The notes: generated from the sequence alone by a model not told the origin. A stretch of DNA of 64,000 nt from an uncultured Myxococcales bacterium (GCA_937872925.1 CALMUT010000079.1:1-64000); one strand, 5' to 3'; positions 8,653-17,953 are shown, numbered from the stretch's first letter. Numbers and translations are program-made.

Positions 8653-9627
8653 GTGGCAAACACGTCGGCTCTAAAGATTGCTCGCGCGGCACGTGACGAG
8701 CTAACGCGACAGCTGCTGCTCGAGAAGCGCTACGACTACCTGGCCGGCCCTGACGACAATGGGTTGCCGAAAATCGGTAAGTCTGTGACACGCGCTTTGG
8801 CTGGATTCGAATTCGGCGTAACCCTGGAAGGGCGTCTCGACTCTCTGCGCGAAGCTGCGGATCGTGTCTTGGTGCGGGCAGACGGCATGGTGTTCAACGT
8901 CGCGCTGATTGATGTCGTCAAGAAGGATCCGTTGACGGATCGGATTGGCCTGGCCCACCTTGTTGAAATCGGCGAAAGCCTGACAGGCATGACGGGCAAA
9001 GTGGCGGGCAATACGCTACCGGTGACTTTTCAGATCTTCGAGATCTTTCCCCACGGCATCCCCGCAGGCTACGCGGAGCGCACGTCGGGCTACCAGCGGC
9101 GCGGCGTGCAGAGTCCGAAGATCGGCGTCGGAGTCGTGGCCATCGACGCGGCCAGCGGAGCGACTTGGAGCAACTTTCCCGGCTTGGTGCGCTGGGCGCA
9201 CGTCCAGCTGGCTCGGCGTGCGTTACGCGACCGCCACATGGGGCGCGCCGAGCGTGAGGCCATGCTCGAAAACAGCGGGTTCCACCTGGACAAGGCACTC
9301 CTAGCGACCGCAGGCGCGAGCGCACTGGGCAGCTTGGCGCTGTGGGGCATGCTGCAGGCGAAAGTCCAAAGCGGGCAGCTCTACGGGGGCGTTATCGTGA
9401 TTGTCGCGGTCCTCGCGGCGGTGGTTTCGCTGAAACTGTGTCGAGTCGTGCATGCGACTGCGCTCCAGGCCGGCGCCGCGGGCACGGCAACCGCACTGAC
9501 TCTCGCATTAACATCGCTCGGGCTTGGGCTCGGTTTCGGCCTCAGCAGTGTCATCACCTTGGCGGCGGCAAGCTTCATGTCTTTTGCCATCGGCGTGGTC
9601 GACAACCCTCAGGGGCGGCGTCAGTGA
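8653..9627 (+). CDS. Integral membrane protein of unknown function
   Basis: A 324-residue protein starting with GTG. The first about 210 residues are soluble and mixed alpha/beta without a family motif I recognise. The last about 100 residues contain three or four hydrophobic segments (SLALWGMLQA, GGVIVIVAVLAAVVSL, ALTLALTSLGLGLGFGL, ITLAAASFMSFAIGVV). It stands alone between two secreted-protein genes and converges on the gene ending at 9675. No signal peptide is seen, so the N-terminal domain is probably cytoplasmic. Confidence 0.75.
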   Translation: MANTSALKIARAARDELTRQLLLEKRYDYLAGPDDNGLPKIGKSVTRALAGFEFGVTLEGRLDSLREAADRVLVRADGMVFNVALIDVVKKDPLTDRIGLAHLVEIGESLTGMTGKVAGNTLPVTFQIFEIFPHGIPAGYAERTSGYQRRGVQSPKIGVGVVAIDAASGATWSNFPGLVRWAHVQLARRALRDRHMGRAEREAMLENSGFHLDKALLATAGASALGSLALWGMLQAKVQSGQLYGGVIVIVAVLAAVVSLKLCRVVHATALQAGAAGTATALTLALTSLGLGLGFGLSSVITLAAASFMSFAIGVVDNPQGRRQ

Positions 9628-9674
9628 CCACGGTTAGAGGGACGCCGATCGAGCTGCACTGACTTGCGCGCACC

Positions 9675-10277
9675 CTACTCGTCTTGGGAGGTGGCGCAAC
9701 GCAGCAAGTCGGCCGTCTTCCAGCCCTGGGGCGTGCGCACCGCGTCGTCGATGCGAAAGGTGTAGCGACTGTGCCCGCTCTGCACCACGATTGAAATGTC
9801 ATCGCTGGTTTCAACTGGGGCGCCGCAGTCCTCCTTGTCTTCGGTTTCGATGGGCTCAGGGCGCACTTCCACGATCTGGGCTCCGGAAAAGTCGAAGATC
9901 GTCCGGCAGTCGTGAAAGCTCTGCTTGAATTTCCTGCGCAGCTTACCCTCGAACTCCGCCGTGATCCGGTCCCACTTCTCGCTTGCTTGCGCCGCATGCG
10001 GACACATTCTTGTGATGTCCTCTGCGCTGAGCAACAGAGTGTCGGCGGCATGGTCGTCCCCTGTGCGCAGCGTCTCGACCAGGGCGCGCGCAAGCGCTTC
10101 GGGCGTGTTCAGCTCCAGGGAGGGCTCCGTCGTGACGCGGACGGGCACGGCGCCGAGGGGCTCGGGCTTGGATGCCGTCTGCTCCACGCGTAGAGTCGGC
10201 GGCGGCACAGGCGCCCTGTCCGGATTTGCGGCACCACCGCATGCCATCAGGCCGAGGACAGCACTGACCCAGGCCAT
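9675..10277 (-). CDS. Hypothetical lipoprotein
   Basis: A 200-residue lipoprotein with signal MAWVSAVLGLMACGG. After a Pro-rich linker comes an alpha/beta domain of about 140 residues (TPEALARALVETLRTGDD near 60-80; a final segment SRYTFRIDDAVRTPQGWK). The layout recalls small NTF2-like or DUF4878-like domains, but no family is certain. The ATG at 10277 gives the signal peptide; longer in-frame starts only add a charged leader. It lies downstream of the gene starting at 11280 in the same direction. Confidence 0.72.
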   Translation of the reverse strand: MAWVSAVLGLMACGGAANPDRAPVPPPTLRVEQTASKPEPLGAVPVRVTTEPSLELNTPEALARALVETLRTGDDHAADTLLLSAEDITRMCPHAAQASEKWDRITAEFEGKLRRKFKQSFHDCRTIFDFSGAQIVEVRPEPIETEDKEDCGAPVETSDDISIVVQSGHSRYTFRIDDAVRTPQGWKTADLLRCATSQDE

Positions 10278-10356
10278 GCTCCTGCACCGCGCATAGTTGC
10301 CCCGGGCGAGCACTCCGTGCGATGCGCGCCACCCAACGACCTCACTGCCAGCTATG

Positions 10357-11280
10357 TCACTGATAGATAAAACCATCGCTGCCGTCGGTGACCGTGACCA
10401 TCACGATGGTGTCGGCCTTGGTGGCGACCGGCACATTTGGATACGCCTGTTTCAGCGCGTCACGGTGTTGCTCGTTATACGCCAACACATGCAAGATCTG
10501 CTTATGCCAAGCGTCCGCGGGCTGCACACCCTGCGTGCTGGCCATGATGTCGGCAAGCTTGCCATCTAAAAGCCCTTGGGCCTGTGCCACGCTGTAGGTG
10601 CTGCCAGCAGGAAAAGCAAAGGCCCGCGTGACGCTGACGCCGATCTTGTAACCATCAATTTGCACTAGCAGATCGGTCTTCTTGGTAGCCCAGGGTTGGT
10701 ACAGGATCTTGCCTTCGGTCTTCAGCAACCCGGCGAGCTCGCAGCGGTACAAGACCTCGTAGGAGAAGATTTCGGAGTACAGCGAGCTGCCCCCCAGGTT
10801 GCCGTCGTCGTGCACCTGCTTGCCACCTGGCGAAAGCGCGTTGTAGTCAAACGCCATGCTGGCAAAATCGAGGTTGCTCTGAAACACGAAGGGCGCAGGC
10901 GACAAGATTTCCGTGCTGTCGATGGGCCCGCAGTCGCCCTGAATCGAACCGAATCCGGGCAGCGGCACGCTCGGGGAACCTGCGGCGCCAGCGGATCCTG
11001 CCGCGCCGGCATTGGCCCCGCTGCCGGCGGCGCCCGCCGCTGCGGAACTCCCACCGCCGCCGCCTGCTCCGCTGGCTCCGCCAATGCCGCTCGCACCCGC
11101 TGCGCCGCCTGCTCCCGAACTACCAACCGTTCCCCCGCTGCCGCCCGCTGCAACGCCGCCGAGTCCACCCGCCGCGCCAGTCCCCAGGACGCCGCCGCTT
11201 CCCGCAGCGCCCCCGCCGCTACCCCCACTGCCGCAGGCAATAGCCCCGAGTAGCAAAGCCAAGCTTAGCCGAGGCGCCAT
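10357..11280 (-). CDS. Conserved-type secreted lipoprotein with nuclease-like pattern
   Basis: A 307-residue lipoprotein: lipobox AIACG, about 90 residues of Gly/Ala/Ser linker, then a compact 190-residue domain. That domain has a helix with EVLYRCELAGLL, a strand pair KKTDLLVQIDGYKIGVSV followed by TRA, and ends QILHVLAYNEQHRDAL and DTIVMVTVTDGSDGFIY. The E...xD-x-strand-K/S order is reminiscent of PD-(D/E)XK folds, but the match is weak and an exported nuclease-like domain would be unusual. The ATG at 11280 is preferred to a TTG at 11286. Function unknown. Confidence 0.72.
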   Translation of the reverse strand: MAPRLSLALLLGAIACGSGGSGGGAAGSGGVLGTGAAGGLGGVAAGGSGGTVGSSGAGGAAGASGIGGASGAGGGGGSSAAAGAAGSGANAGAAGSAGAAGSPSVPLPGFGSIQGDCGPIDSTEILSPAPFVFQSNLDFASMAFDYNALSPGGKQVHDDGNLGGSSLYSEIFSYEVLYRCELAGLLKTEGKILYQPWATKKTDLLVQIDGYKIGVSVTRAFAFPAGSTYSVAQAQGLLDGKLADIMASTQGVQPADAWHKQILHVLAYNEQHRDALKQAYPNVPVATKADTIVMVTVTDGSDGFIYQ

Positions 11281-11301
11281 GGCCAAAGCCTAACTCGAAT
11301 C

Positions 11302-13197
11302 CTACTTCGCTGGCGCGGTGGCCGGCTCCGGCTGCAGCGTGCGCTGCAAAATGGTGCCTTCCCATCCAGCCGCGAAGGCTTCCGTGCCCGCGGTCCACAC
11401 AGAAGTGAGTACCAACCCGCCGCTTGCCGTCGACGTTCGCCAGCGCTTGCCGTCGTAGTGCAGGATCATGCCGCCGTTGCCCACAGCCCACACATCCCGG
11501 GCGCTCGTGCCCCACAAGCCGTGCAGCAATGCGTTCTTCTTGGCCAGGGCTTCCAGGCCTGCGCCGATCGCCTTCCAGCGCTTGCCGTCATAGTGCAAAG
11601 CGGTTGCGCCGTGGCCCACGGCGAACACGTCTTTTGGTCCGGTGCCCCACACCGCCGTCAGATACTTCTTGGTACCGCTCGCCGCGGCGCTCCAGCTCTT
11701 GCCGTCGTAGTGCAGGATCGTGCCGTCAGCCCCCACCGCAACGGCATGGTCTGCCGCGTGGGACCACAAGCCGAAGAGCGACGCGCGCGTGCCAGAGGCC
11801 TCGGACTTCCATGCCTTGCCGTCGTAACGCAGGATCGTCCCGTCCCTGCCAACGGCGACGGCCATTGACGCGCTGGGCGCGCTGACTGCCGACAAGAGCT
11901 GCTTGGTTCCGCTTTTTTGCGGACTCCACGCCTTGCCGTCGTAGTGCAAGATCAGACCGCCGAGGCCGACCGCGTACACGTCCGCCGGGCCGCTGCCGCT
12001 CAAGCCCGCGATGTACTCCCGTGTCCCTGATGCGCGCTGACGAAACGCTTTGCCATCGTAGTGCAGCAGCGTGCCGTGCCGCCCCCCAAACCACACGTCC
12101 GTTGGCCCCGTGCCCCACGCCGCCAGCAGGCGCGCGTTGGTCGGGCTCGGATTCCCCTTCCAGCGGCCGGACTCCTGGCGAAAGGTCATTCCACCTGGAC
12201 CCGCGACGGTAACGTCACCGTTTTCCGCCTGCCACAGCGCTCCCAGCTCGTCCGAGGGCAAACGACCGGGCGAAGTCCATGCTGCGCCGTCGCTCTGCGC
12301 AACGACGCCAAACTCGCCGGTGGCCCAGACGCTCTTTTCTCCAGTCCCACCGATGGCGCGCAAGGTGTTGTGAGTCGGACCGGGCACACTCGACCAGGCC
12401 TTTCCATCGAAGCGGTAGATCGGGTCCGCGGGGGTGCCGACGGCGAAGACGTTCGTGGGACTGCTACCCCACACGGCGCGCAAGTACGGCGTCTCGGGAA
12501 GGGTGTCACTGGACCAGACATCCCCAACGCCACGCACGACCACTCCGTGCCGTCCCACGGCGAATACCTGGTCGCCCTGCCCCCACACGCCTTTGAGTTC
12601 AGTCTCCGTTCCCGATTTCTTTGTGACACAGGTCCTTTCGCACACCGCGACCAGACCGCCCGGCCCGACGACGACGGCGCGCTTCTCGCTGGCCCACACG
12701 CCATTCAGCTTCTCGGTAAAGGAAGTGCGCAGCAGCCGCCAACCCTTGCCATCAAAGCGCAGCACCGTGCCCTGTGCGCCCACCACCCATAGATCGCTGG
12801 GACTCGTTCCGGAAACCGACATCAAGTCGAGGTCGACGCCGCTTTCCTCACGCAACCAAGTCTTGCCGTCGTGGTGCAGGATAGTGCCGTGTTTGCCAAC
12901 CGCCCAAATGTGGTTGCCCACACCCCACAGGCCATAGATGAAATTGGCTTGGGGCAAGGGGCTCTTCCAGCACCATCCATCCTCGAGACACAGGCTCGGC
13001 GCTTCGAGCAGCCCGACCTGAATGGGGGCTGGAACCGCTGGTGCCGGAGCCGCTGCGGAAGCCGACGGCGCTGATGCGGAAATACCCGGCGCCGCCGACC
13101 CGCTGCCCGCCTTGGGCGCTTCTTTTGACGGACATGCCGTCGCTAGCAGCGCGAGGAACGCGCTGCCGAAGGCGCACAAGCGCAGAGACCGCTCCAT
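11302..13197 (-). CDS. Lipoprotein with 12-13 propeller-type repeats
   Basis: A 631-residue lipoprotein (lipobox LLATACP) made of 12-13 repeats of about 43 residues. Each runs roughly VWGTGPxDVFAVGxxGTILHYDGKxW, for example ILHYDGKAW, ILRYDGKAW and ALHYDGKRW. Repeats in the second half are more alike than those in the first, suggesting recent internal expansion. The family is expected to form one or two beta-propellers at the cell surface. The ATG at 13197 gives the signal peptide; the longer ORF overlaps the upstream gene. It begins 35 nt after the end of the Cys-rich lipoprotein gene at 13233 and may be co-transcribed. Confidence 0.85.
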   Translation of the reverse strand: MERSLRLCAFGSAFLALLATACPSKEAPKAGSGSAAPGISASAPSASAAAPAPAVPAPIQVGLLEAPSLCLEDGWCWKSPLPQANFIYGLWGVGNHIWAVGKHGTILHHDGKTWLREESGVDLDLMSVSGTSPSDLWVVGAQGTVLRFDGKGWRLLRTSFTEKLNGVWASEKRAVVVGPGGLVAVCERTCVTKKSGTETELKGVWGQGDQVFAVGRHGVVVRGVGDVWSSDTLPETPYLRAVWGSSPTNVFAVGTPADPIYRFDGKAWSSVPGPTHNTLRAIGGTGEKSVWATGEFGVVAQSDGAAWTSPGRLPSDELGALWQAENGDVTVAGPGGMTFRQESGRWKGNPSPTNARLLAAWGTGPTDVWFGGRHGTLLHYDGKAFRQRASGTREYIAGLSGSGPADVYAVGLGGLILHYDGKAWSPQKSGTKQLLSAVSAPSASMAVAVGRDGTILRYDGKAWKSEASGTRASLFGLWSHAADHAVAVGADGTILHYDGKSWSAAASGTKKYLTAVWGTGPKDVFAVGHGATALHYDGKRWKAIGAGLEALAKKNALLHGLWGTSARDVWAVGNGGMILHYDGKRWRTSTASGGLVLTSVWTAGTEAFAAGWEGTILQRTLQPEPATAPAK

Positions 13198-13232
13198 ATG
13201 CTTGTGGATGTTGGCGAGTGTGCCCGCGCTGC

Positions 13233-14738
13233 TTAGCGCACGGGCACGTTGTCTTCGCAGCAGCCTTCTTTGCAGTACTGGGCGCCGCCGCAAGCGGGAA
13301 GACCAGGACCGCAGGCTTGCACGCCGTCAGGACAGTTGCCCACGTCATCCTGCAAATCGCCGCCACCTAGCTCGAAGAGGACGGAACCCGATGTCGCCCA
13401 GAAGTGATTGAGAGCACCGAAACCGAACCCTTCGACGGCGGTTGACGTGGTGTCGTCGTACTCGAAGAGCGCTTCCTGGTGCCAACCATCGGCGCGCTTG
13501 ATGTACTGCCCGATGAAGTCCGACGTCATGTCGCTGACGTAGACGAACTGTTCGCCAGTCTTGGGGGACACGACGACCTCCATGCCGTCCATGTGACTGC
13601 CCGCCATGTCCGGATACGCGAACTCCACGACCCAGCTCTTGGTGGGCTCATGGTACGAGTACACCTGACGTTTGCTCTCGTTGGCGGCGTACCAACGCTT
13701 CTCCCAGTGGCCGTAGCCGAAGAAGGACATCGCCGTCGTCGCGGTCGGTTGGATCACCGGCGCATTGGTCTGACCCAGGAAGGTGTATTCCGTGATGGTG
13801 CCGTTGCGGACGGGACCCAGTGAAAGCACCGTGTCATTGGACCACGCGTAGAGTGAAGACACGGACGCTTGTCCCACCGGCGCGTTATCCGCGGTCTTGT
13901 CGTAGGTCTTCACCAACTCGATGGTGCGTTGCTCCATCGGCCCGGTGGCCTTGGGATTGAGCGGGTGCTGGTTGGGCTGGATGGTGCCGTTGTTGTCGGA
14001 ATCCAGGATCCCGATCTTGTACACGTCCAAGTACTTGCCCTGGCGGTTGACGTACACGTACTCGCCGTAGGACGTCACGTCATGGCCACCGAGGAACGCG
14101 GAACCGCCACCGACCTTGAAGATTGCGTATTGGTAGTAAGTACCAGTTGGCGCCGTGCTGCCCGTCGGCGTCACGCTCACGCAAGTGCCCGTCTTCGCGT
14201 CGCAAGTCTGACCGGACGTGGGGCTGCACACCGTCGCCGGGCTCTTGGGGACCCAGGAAGAGGGCGGGCCAGGGTTGCACTGCCGGATCTCATTGCCGTA
14301 GCAGTTGAACTCGCCGGCGACGCAGCCGGTTTTGCAAGCACCGTTGGGGTCACAGCCAAACTCGCAGGGCGTGGGTGGCTGCCAAGCGCCCGCGTTGTCG
14401 CAGGTCTCGAGCAGATCGAGGCTGCATTTGGTGGTGCCCGGTTTGCAGGATCCGACGCAGGCGCCTTGTTCGCAAATGAAGGGGCACTCCGTGCCGCTCT
14501 GCCAGCCCGTAGCCCCGCACGTCTGCGGGATCGCCCCGACGCACTGTTTCGCTCCCGGCGTACAATCGATGACGATCCCGCCACCCGTGCCGGAGGTGCT
14601 GCTATCAGAACCGGAATCCGTCGCGGAGGTGCCACCTGTTGCAAAGCCGTTGTCGGAAACGCCGCTGCCGTCCGCGCCGCACGCGACGAAGGCAAAGGCG
14701 CCCGATGTGATGAGAGCCAGACCAAGGAACTGCTTCAT
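13233..14738 (-). CDS. Cysteine-rich secreted lipoprotein with propeller-like body
   Basis: A 501-residue lipoprotein. After lipobox AFVACG and a Ser/Thr/Gly linker come four short Cys modules of about 35 residues (CTPGAKQCVGAIPQTC, CKPGTTKCSLDLLETC, CVAGEFNCYGNEIRQC), each a probable disulphide knot. A 280-residue beta-rich domain with repeated aromatic strands follows, and a short Cys-rich tail ends CKEGCCEDNVPVR. The ATG at 14738 is supported by GAGGA about 8 nt upstream. Substrate unknown; the modules resemble those of other myxobacterial surface proteins. Confidence 0.8.
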   Translation of the reverse strand: MKQFLGLALITSGAFAFVACGADGSGVSDNGFATGGTSATDSGSDSSTSGTGGGIVIDCTPGAKQCVGAIPQTCGATGWQSGTECPFICEQGACVGSCKPGTTKCSLDLLETCDNAGAWQPPTPCEFGCDPNGACKTGCVAGEFNCYGNEIRQCNPGPPSSWVPKSPATVCSPTSGQTCDAKTGTCVSVTPTGSTAPTGTYYQYAIFKVGGGSAFLGGHDVTSYGEYVYVNRQGKYLDVYKIGILDSDNNGTIQPNQHPLNPKATGPMEQRTIELVKTYDKTADNAPVGQASVSSLYAWSNDTVLSLGPVRNGTITEYTFLGQTNAPVIQPTATTAMSFFGYGHWEKRWYAANESKRQVYSYHEPTKSWVVEFAYPDMAGSHMDGMEVVVSPKTGEQFVYVSDMTSDFIGQYIKRADGWHQEALFEYDDTTSTAVEGFGFGALNHFWATSGSVLFELGGGDLQDDVGNCPDGVQACGPGLPACGGAQYCKEGCCEDNVPVR

Positions 14739-14866
14739 AGGGGGATCCTCCGAGGAACGCCGAAAGTGTAGCACAGCTTTTGGGGGAAGACCGGCGACGG
14801 GCCAGGGCAAAACCCCTTGTGATTTCGGTATTTTGAGTTCCATCACGGCACTGGACCCCCTAGCCT

Positions 14867-15079
14867 ATGCAAATGCTTCGCGCTGGCCTCGTTCTGCTTG
14901 CCGCTGTGTGCATGCTGCCCGCTTGCACGCCCGTCGCAAGCTACGAGCGCGGTCGATTGGCGCACCCGACCATGGATCCAAGCACTCAGACCGGCCCCGG
15001 ACGTGCACACCTGCACGCAGTGCAAGAGGGCGCGGCCGGGGGCAGCGCGACCCGGGCGGGTGGCTGCGGTTGCAACTGA
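14867..15079 (+). CDS. DUF4266 small lipoprotein
   Basis: A 70-residue lipoprotein. The signal ends in lipobox MLPAC, followed by TPVASYERGRLAHPTM and the C-terminal GGCGCN, both hallmarks I recognise for DUF4266. Such proteins usually sit next to DUF3570 outer-membrane proteins, as here. A second ATG two codons in (14873) is an alternative start. It is the first gene of a six-gene rightward run to 18772. Biochemical role unknown; the conserved terminal Cys pair could bind metal or haem, or form a disulphide (inference). Confidence 0.85.
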   Translation: MQMLRAGLVLLAAVCMLPACTPVASYERGRLAHPTMDPSTQTGPGRAHLHAVQEGAAGGSATRAGGCGCN

Positions 15080-15095
15080 CGGGCAGTCGGCCAAG

Positions 15096-16289
15096 GTGTG
15101 CGCCTTGCAGATCCCGACTCACGCGCCGCGATTCCGACGCAGCCACCCCCTAGCGGTAGCGTGCTGCGCGGCGTTGCTGAGCGTTTCTGCAGCGCGGGCT
15201 GACGGCACGCGCTGGGACGGCAACGCGGAGGTCAGCGGTTACTACGACACCGACGCCGTCATGGTGATCACGCCAGCGCTACAAGCCGCAGCGAAAACCG
15301 AGTCCGGGTGGTCCGCCAGTGGCGGCTACTTGGTCGACGTTGTAACCGCAGCGTCCGTCGACATCGTATCAACGGCAAGTCCGCGCTGGACCGAGGTGCG
15401 CCACGCAGGTCAGCTCGGTGCCGGGTACGCTTTCGACGACTTTGGCCTAGCTGTGCACGGGGGTGCGTCCTTCGAACCCGACTACGTGTCCTTTGGCTTG
15501 GGCGGCGAAGGTTCGTACAACTTCGCAAACAAACAAGCGCTACTGACCCTTGGCTACGCTTTCCAGCACGACACGGCGGGGCGCACGGGTACGCCGTTTT
15601 CCGAGTACGCACTGCGCTTCACCCGTCACGAAGTCGACACGCGACTTGAGCTGGTGCTGGACCGCGCGACGACTCTCACTGCCGGCCTAGACGTGATGTT
15701 CGAAGCCGGCCGCCAGGAGAAACCCTATCGCTATCTGCCGCTGTTTGATGCGGACGTCGCGCCCCGAGTGCCGCCGGGTGCATCCGTAGATTTAGTCAAC
15801 CAGCTGCGCTTGCCTGGACGCATGGCGGAGCGCCTGCCAGACACACGAAGGCGCGCGGCCGCCAGTGTGCGGCTGGCTCATCGGTTCAAGACCTCCACCC
15901 TGCAGCTTTGGGACCGAGTCTACTTCGATGGCTGGGGCATGCTCGCCAACACATCGGATGCACGCTGGATCGTGGATCTGTCGCCTAGTTTCTCTCTGTG
16001 GCCCGCGCTCCGCTTCCACAACCAGTCGGCAGTGACGTTCTGGCGCCGCGCTTACGTGGGCCGCTTCCAAGACGGCCGCGTGGACGCGCCTTCGTTTCGC
16101 ACGGGAGATCGCGAGCTTGGGCGGCTTTGGACGGCGAGCGTTGGCGCTGGCGCGGCATGGGCGCTGGCGCGGAACATGCGGGTGAGTCTGGAGCTCGAAG
16201 GCGCGTATACGGAGTTTCCAAACACCTTGTACATCGACCACCGCTGGGCCACGTTTGCTGTAGCCGGCTTCGGCATGAGGTTCGAGTGA
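15096..16289 (+). CDS. DUF3570 outer-membrane beta-barrel protein
   Basis: About 397 residues with an alanine-rich signal peptide ending AARADG and then amphipathic strands throughout (GYYDTDAVMVITPAL, LGAGYAFDDFGLAVHGGAS, RLELVLDRATTLTAG, MRVSLELEGAYTEFPN), as in DUF3570 proteins, which are predicted beta-barrels. The start is uncertain: GTG at 15096 or TTG at 15105, the latter 8 nt after AAGG. Both lie just after the DUF4266 stop. The stop overlaps the next start in ATGA. It probably forms the outer-membrane part of the operon product. Confidence 0.82.
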   Translation: MCALQIPTHAPRFRRSHPLAVACCAALLSVSAARADGTRWDGNAEVSGYYDTDAVMVITPALQAAAKTESGWSASGGYLVDVVTAASVDIVSTASPRWTEVRHAGQLGAGYAFDDFGLAVHGGASFEPDYVSFGLGGEGSYNFANKQALLTLGYAFQHDTAGRTGTPFSEYALRFTRHEVDTRLELVLDRATTLTAGLDVMFEAGRQEKPYRYLPLFDADVAPRVPPGASVDLVNQLRLPGRMAERLPDTRRRAAASVRLAHRFKTSTLQLWDRVYFDGWGMLANTSDARWIVDLSPSFSLWPALRFHNQSAVTFWRRAYVGRFQDGRVDAPSFRTGDRELGRLWTASVGAGAAWALARNMRVSLELEGAYTEFPNTLYIDHRWATFAVAGFGMRFE

Positions 16290-16771
16290 TGCGTGGGTTT
16301 TGGTACGGGCTGTTCGCGATCAGTGTGATGATCGGCTGCAGGGATCCCGTCGCGGACGCCAGGGTCGACTCCCTGGGCCCTGAGCCCGGGCCCTACGAAC
16401 AGGGACCCGATCACCGTCCCGGGCAGCCGTGCACCTGGTGCCACCGGCCGGGCGGCGAAAGTCCGCACTTCGATCTTGCGGGCACGGTGTTCTTGCGTTC
16501 GGATTCCAAAGAGCCAGCCAGGTCCGTCGTGGTGCAGCTCTTCGACAGTTCCGGGCGCACGCGCACGCGAGTGACCGGAGTGTCGGGGAACTTCCACTTC
16601 GAGGAGGACGAACTGGAGCTTGAGTTCCCGCTGTGGGTCCGCCTCGAGTTTGAGGGGCAAGTGCGTGCGATGCACACGCCGATCTTCCGCGAACGCTCCT
16701 GCGGTGCTTGCCATGGGGATCCCGCCAGTCCAAGCAAGGCGGGGCACGTCTTCCTGCTGGAGGACGAATGA
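16289..16771 (+). CDS. Lipoprotein with two CxxCH haem-type motifs
   Basis: A 160-residue lipoprotein (lipobox MIGC). It contains CTWCH near residue 49, a beta-sandwich-like segment (VVVQLFDSSGRTRT, VSGNFHFEEDELEL), and CGACHGDP near the C-terminus. CxxCH is the covalent c-type haem attachment motif, so a di-haem exported protein is likely. The start overlaps the DUF3570 stop (ATGA) and its own stop overlaps the next start (ATGA), so translation is probably coupled. The module from CxxCH-x-x-GG to CxxCHGDP recurs in the next gene. Confidence 0.8.
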   Translation: MRGFWYGLFAISVMIGCRDPVADARVDSLGPEPGPYEQGPDHRPGQPCTWCHRPGGESPHFDLAGTVFLRSDSKEPARSVVVQLFDSSGRTRTRVTGVSGNFHFEEDELELEFPLWVRLEFEGQVRAMHTPIFRERSCGACHGDPASPSKAGHVFLLEDE

Positions 16772-17841
16772 GACGCGCGCTGTGGGTGCTGCTTGCTGGG
16801 GCGTGTTCGGTGAGCACAGATCCCCTGCCCTTCAACGCACCGCCCGAAGAGGACTTCCGCTTTGTTAGTGCCGCGCTAGGCGCACGTTGTGGCAGCCTGG
16901 ATTGTCACGGTGGCATCGGGCGCAACTTGCGGATCTACAGCCGTTTCGGGCTGCGTCTGAACCCAGATGACATTCCTGGCGGCCACCCAGACACAGCGGA
17001 GGAGCATGCCGCCAACTACGCCTCGCTGCTCGCGCTCGAACCGGAGATCATGCAGCGTGTAGTGCAGTCCGGCGGGCAAGCACCCGAGCGTCTCACGCTG
17101 TTTCGAAAAGGGCGTGGGGACGAGGCCCACGTGGGTGGCAGCGCCCTGAACGGGGAAGCCGACGACTGTTTGGTCTCCTGGGTCTCCGCCGCGTTGGATC
17201 GCAAGACCTGCTTCAACGCATCCCAACTCAAGGTGCCACCTGGCTTCAGCGGCAAAGGAGGCACCGGCGGCGGTGGGACCGGCGGTGGCGGCACCGGCGG
17301 CGGTGGAACCGGCGGAGGTGGAACCGGTGGGACCGGGGGTGGCGGAACCGGCGGCGGTGGGACCGGGGGTGGCGGAACCGGCGGCGGTGGAACCGGTGGG
17401 ACCGGCGGCGTGACGTGCGCACCCGGCGACTTCTGGCCCTGCGATTGGGACCCCAACTGCAAGCCGGAAAAAGCGGCCCCCGCGGATCACCTTGCCTTGG
17501 CGGACGAAGACTGCCTGAGCTGCCACAAGGCCGGCGGCAGCGCGGGGCCAGGCCAAGAGTTTTTGTTCGGCGGACGCGTGATTCTGTTCAACACCACCAT
17601 CGGCGACCCCGACGCCGAGATCGGGGTCCGGGATGGCAACCTCTTCTACTACACGTGCGCGGACAACCTCGGCTTCTTCTTCGTGCGAGATATCGGTCAG
17701 CCCAAGCCAAATTGGGATCAAGTGGAAACCCGCGCCCGGGGGGAGTTTGCGGACAAGAGCATGCCCGAGGACAAGGAGCATCGCGCGGACTGCAACAGCT
17801 CCAAGTGCCATGGCGACCCCATCCAGCATATCCATCTTTGA
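16768..17841 (+). CDS. Lipoprotein with three CxnCH haem-type motifs and Gly-rich linker
   Basis: A 357-residue lipoprotein starting MRRALWVLLAGACS. The N-terminal part has CGSLDCHGG (C-x4-CH). A 50-residue GGGGT linker follows, then a C-terminal module with CLSCHKAGG (CxxCH) and CNSSKCHGDP (C-x3-CH). Spacings other than two residues are known in some c-type cytochromes. The C-terminal module matches the one in the preceding gene, so the pair probably arose by duplication. It overlaps the preceding gene by 4 nt. A role in electron transfer at the outer membrane is inferred from the motifs and the DUF3570 neighbour only. Confidence 0.8.
   Translation: MRRALWVLLAGACSVSTDPLPFNAPPEEDFRFVSAALGARCGSLDCHGGIGRNLRIYSRFGLRLNPDDIPGGHPDTAEEHAANYASLLALEPEIMQRVVQSGGQAPERLTLFRKGRGDEAHVGGSALNGEADDCLVSWVSAALDRKTCFNASQLKVPPGFSGKGGTGGGGTGGGGTGGGGTGGGGTGGTGGGGTGGGGTGGGGTGGGGTGGTGGVTCAPGDFWPCDWDPNCKPEKAAPADHLALADEDCLSCHKAGGSAGPGQEFLFGGRVILFNTTIGDPDAEIGVRDGNLFYYTCADNLGFFFVRDIGQPKPNWDQVETRARGEFADKSMPEDKEHRADCNSSKCHGDPIQHIHL
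17257..17409 (+). repeat. In-frame GGGGT-coding tandem repeat
   Basis: Ten or so units of about 15 nt, GGNGGNGGNGGNACC, encode the glycine linker of the haem-motif lipoprotein. The array is in frame and flanked by conserved coding sequence, so it is a length-variable spacer rather than a CRISPR or mobile element. Confidence 0.85.
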
Positions 17842-17953
17842 TATCGGGCGGCAGCGCGCGAGTCCCGCATTCCGGGTAAAATCCGCCGCGATTGCTGATC
17901 CAGAGCGTCCGCGGTAGTAAAGAGTCGGTTTCTTCTCTGACCCACGCCGGGCG

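Noticed and set aside
17257-17409. GC-rich tandem repeats as a CRISPR array
   Set aside because: Units are short, without unique spacers, and in frame within a gene. They code for a glycine linker.
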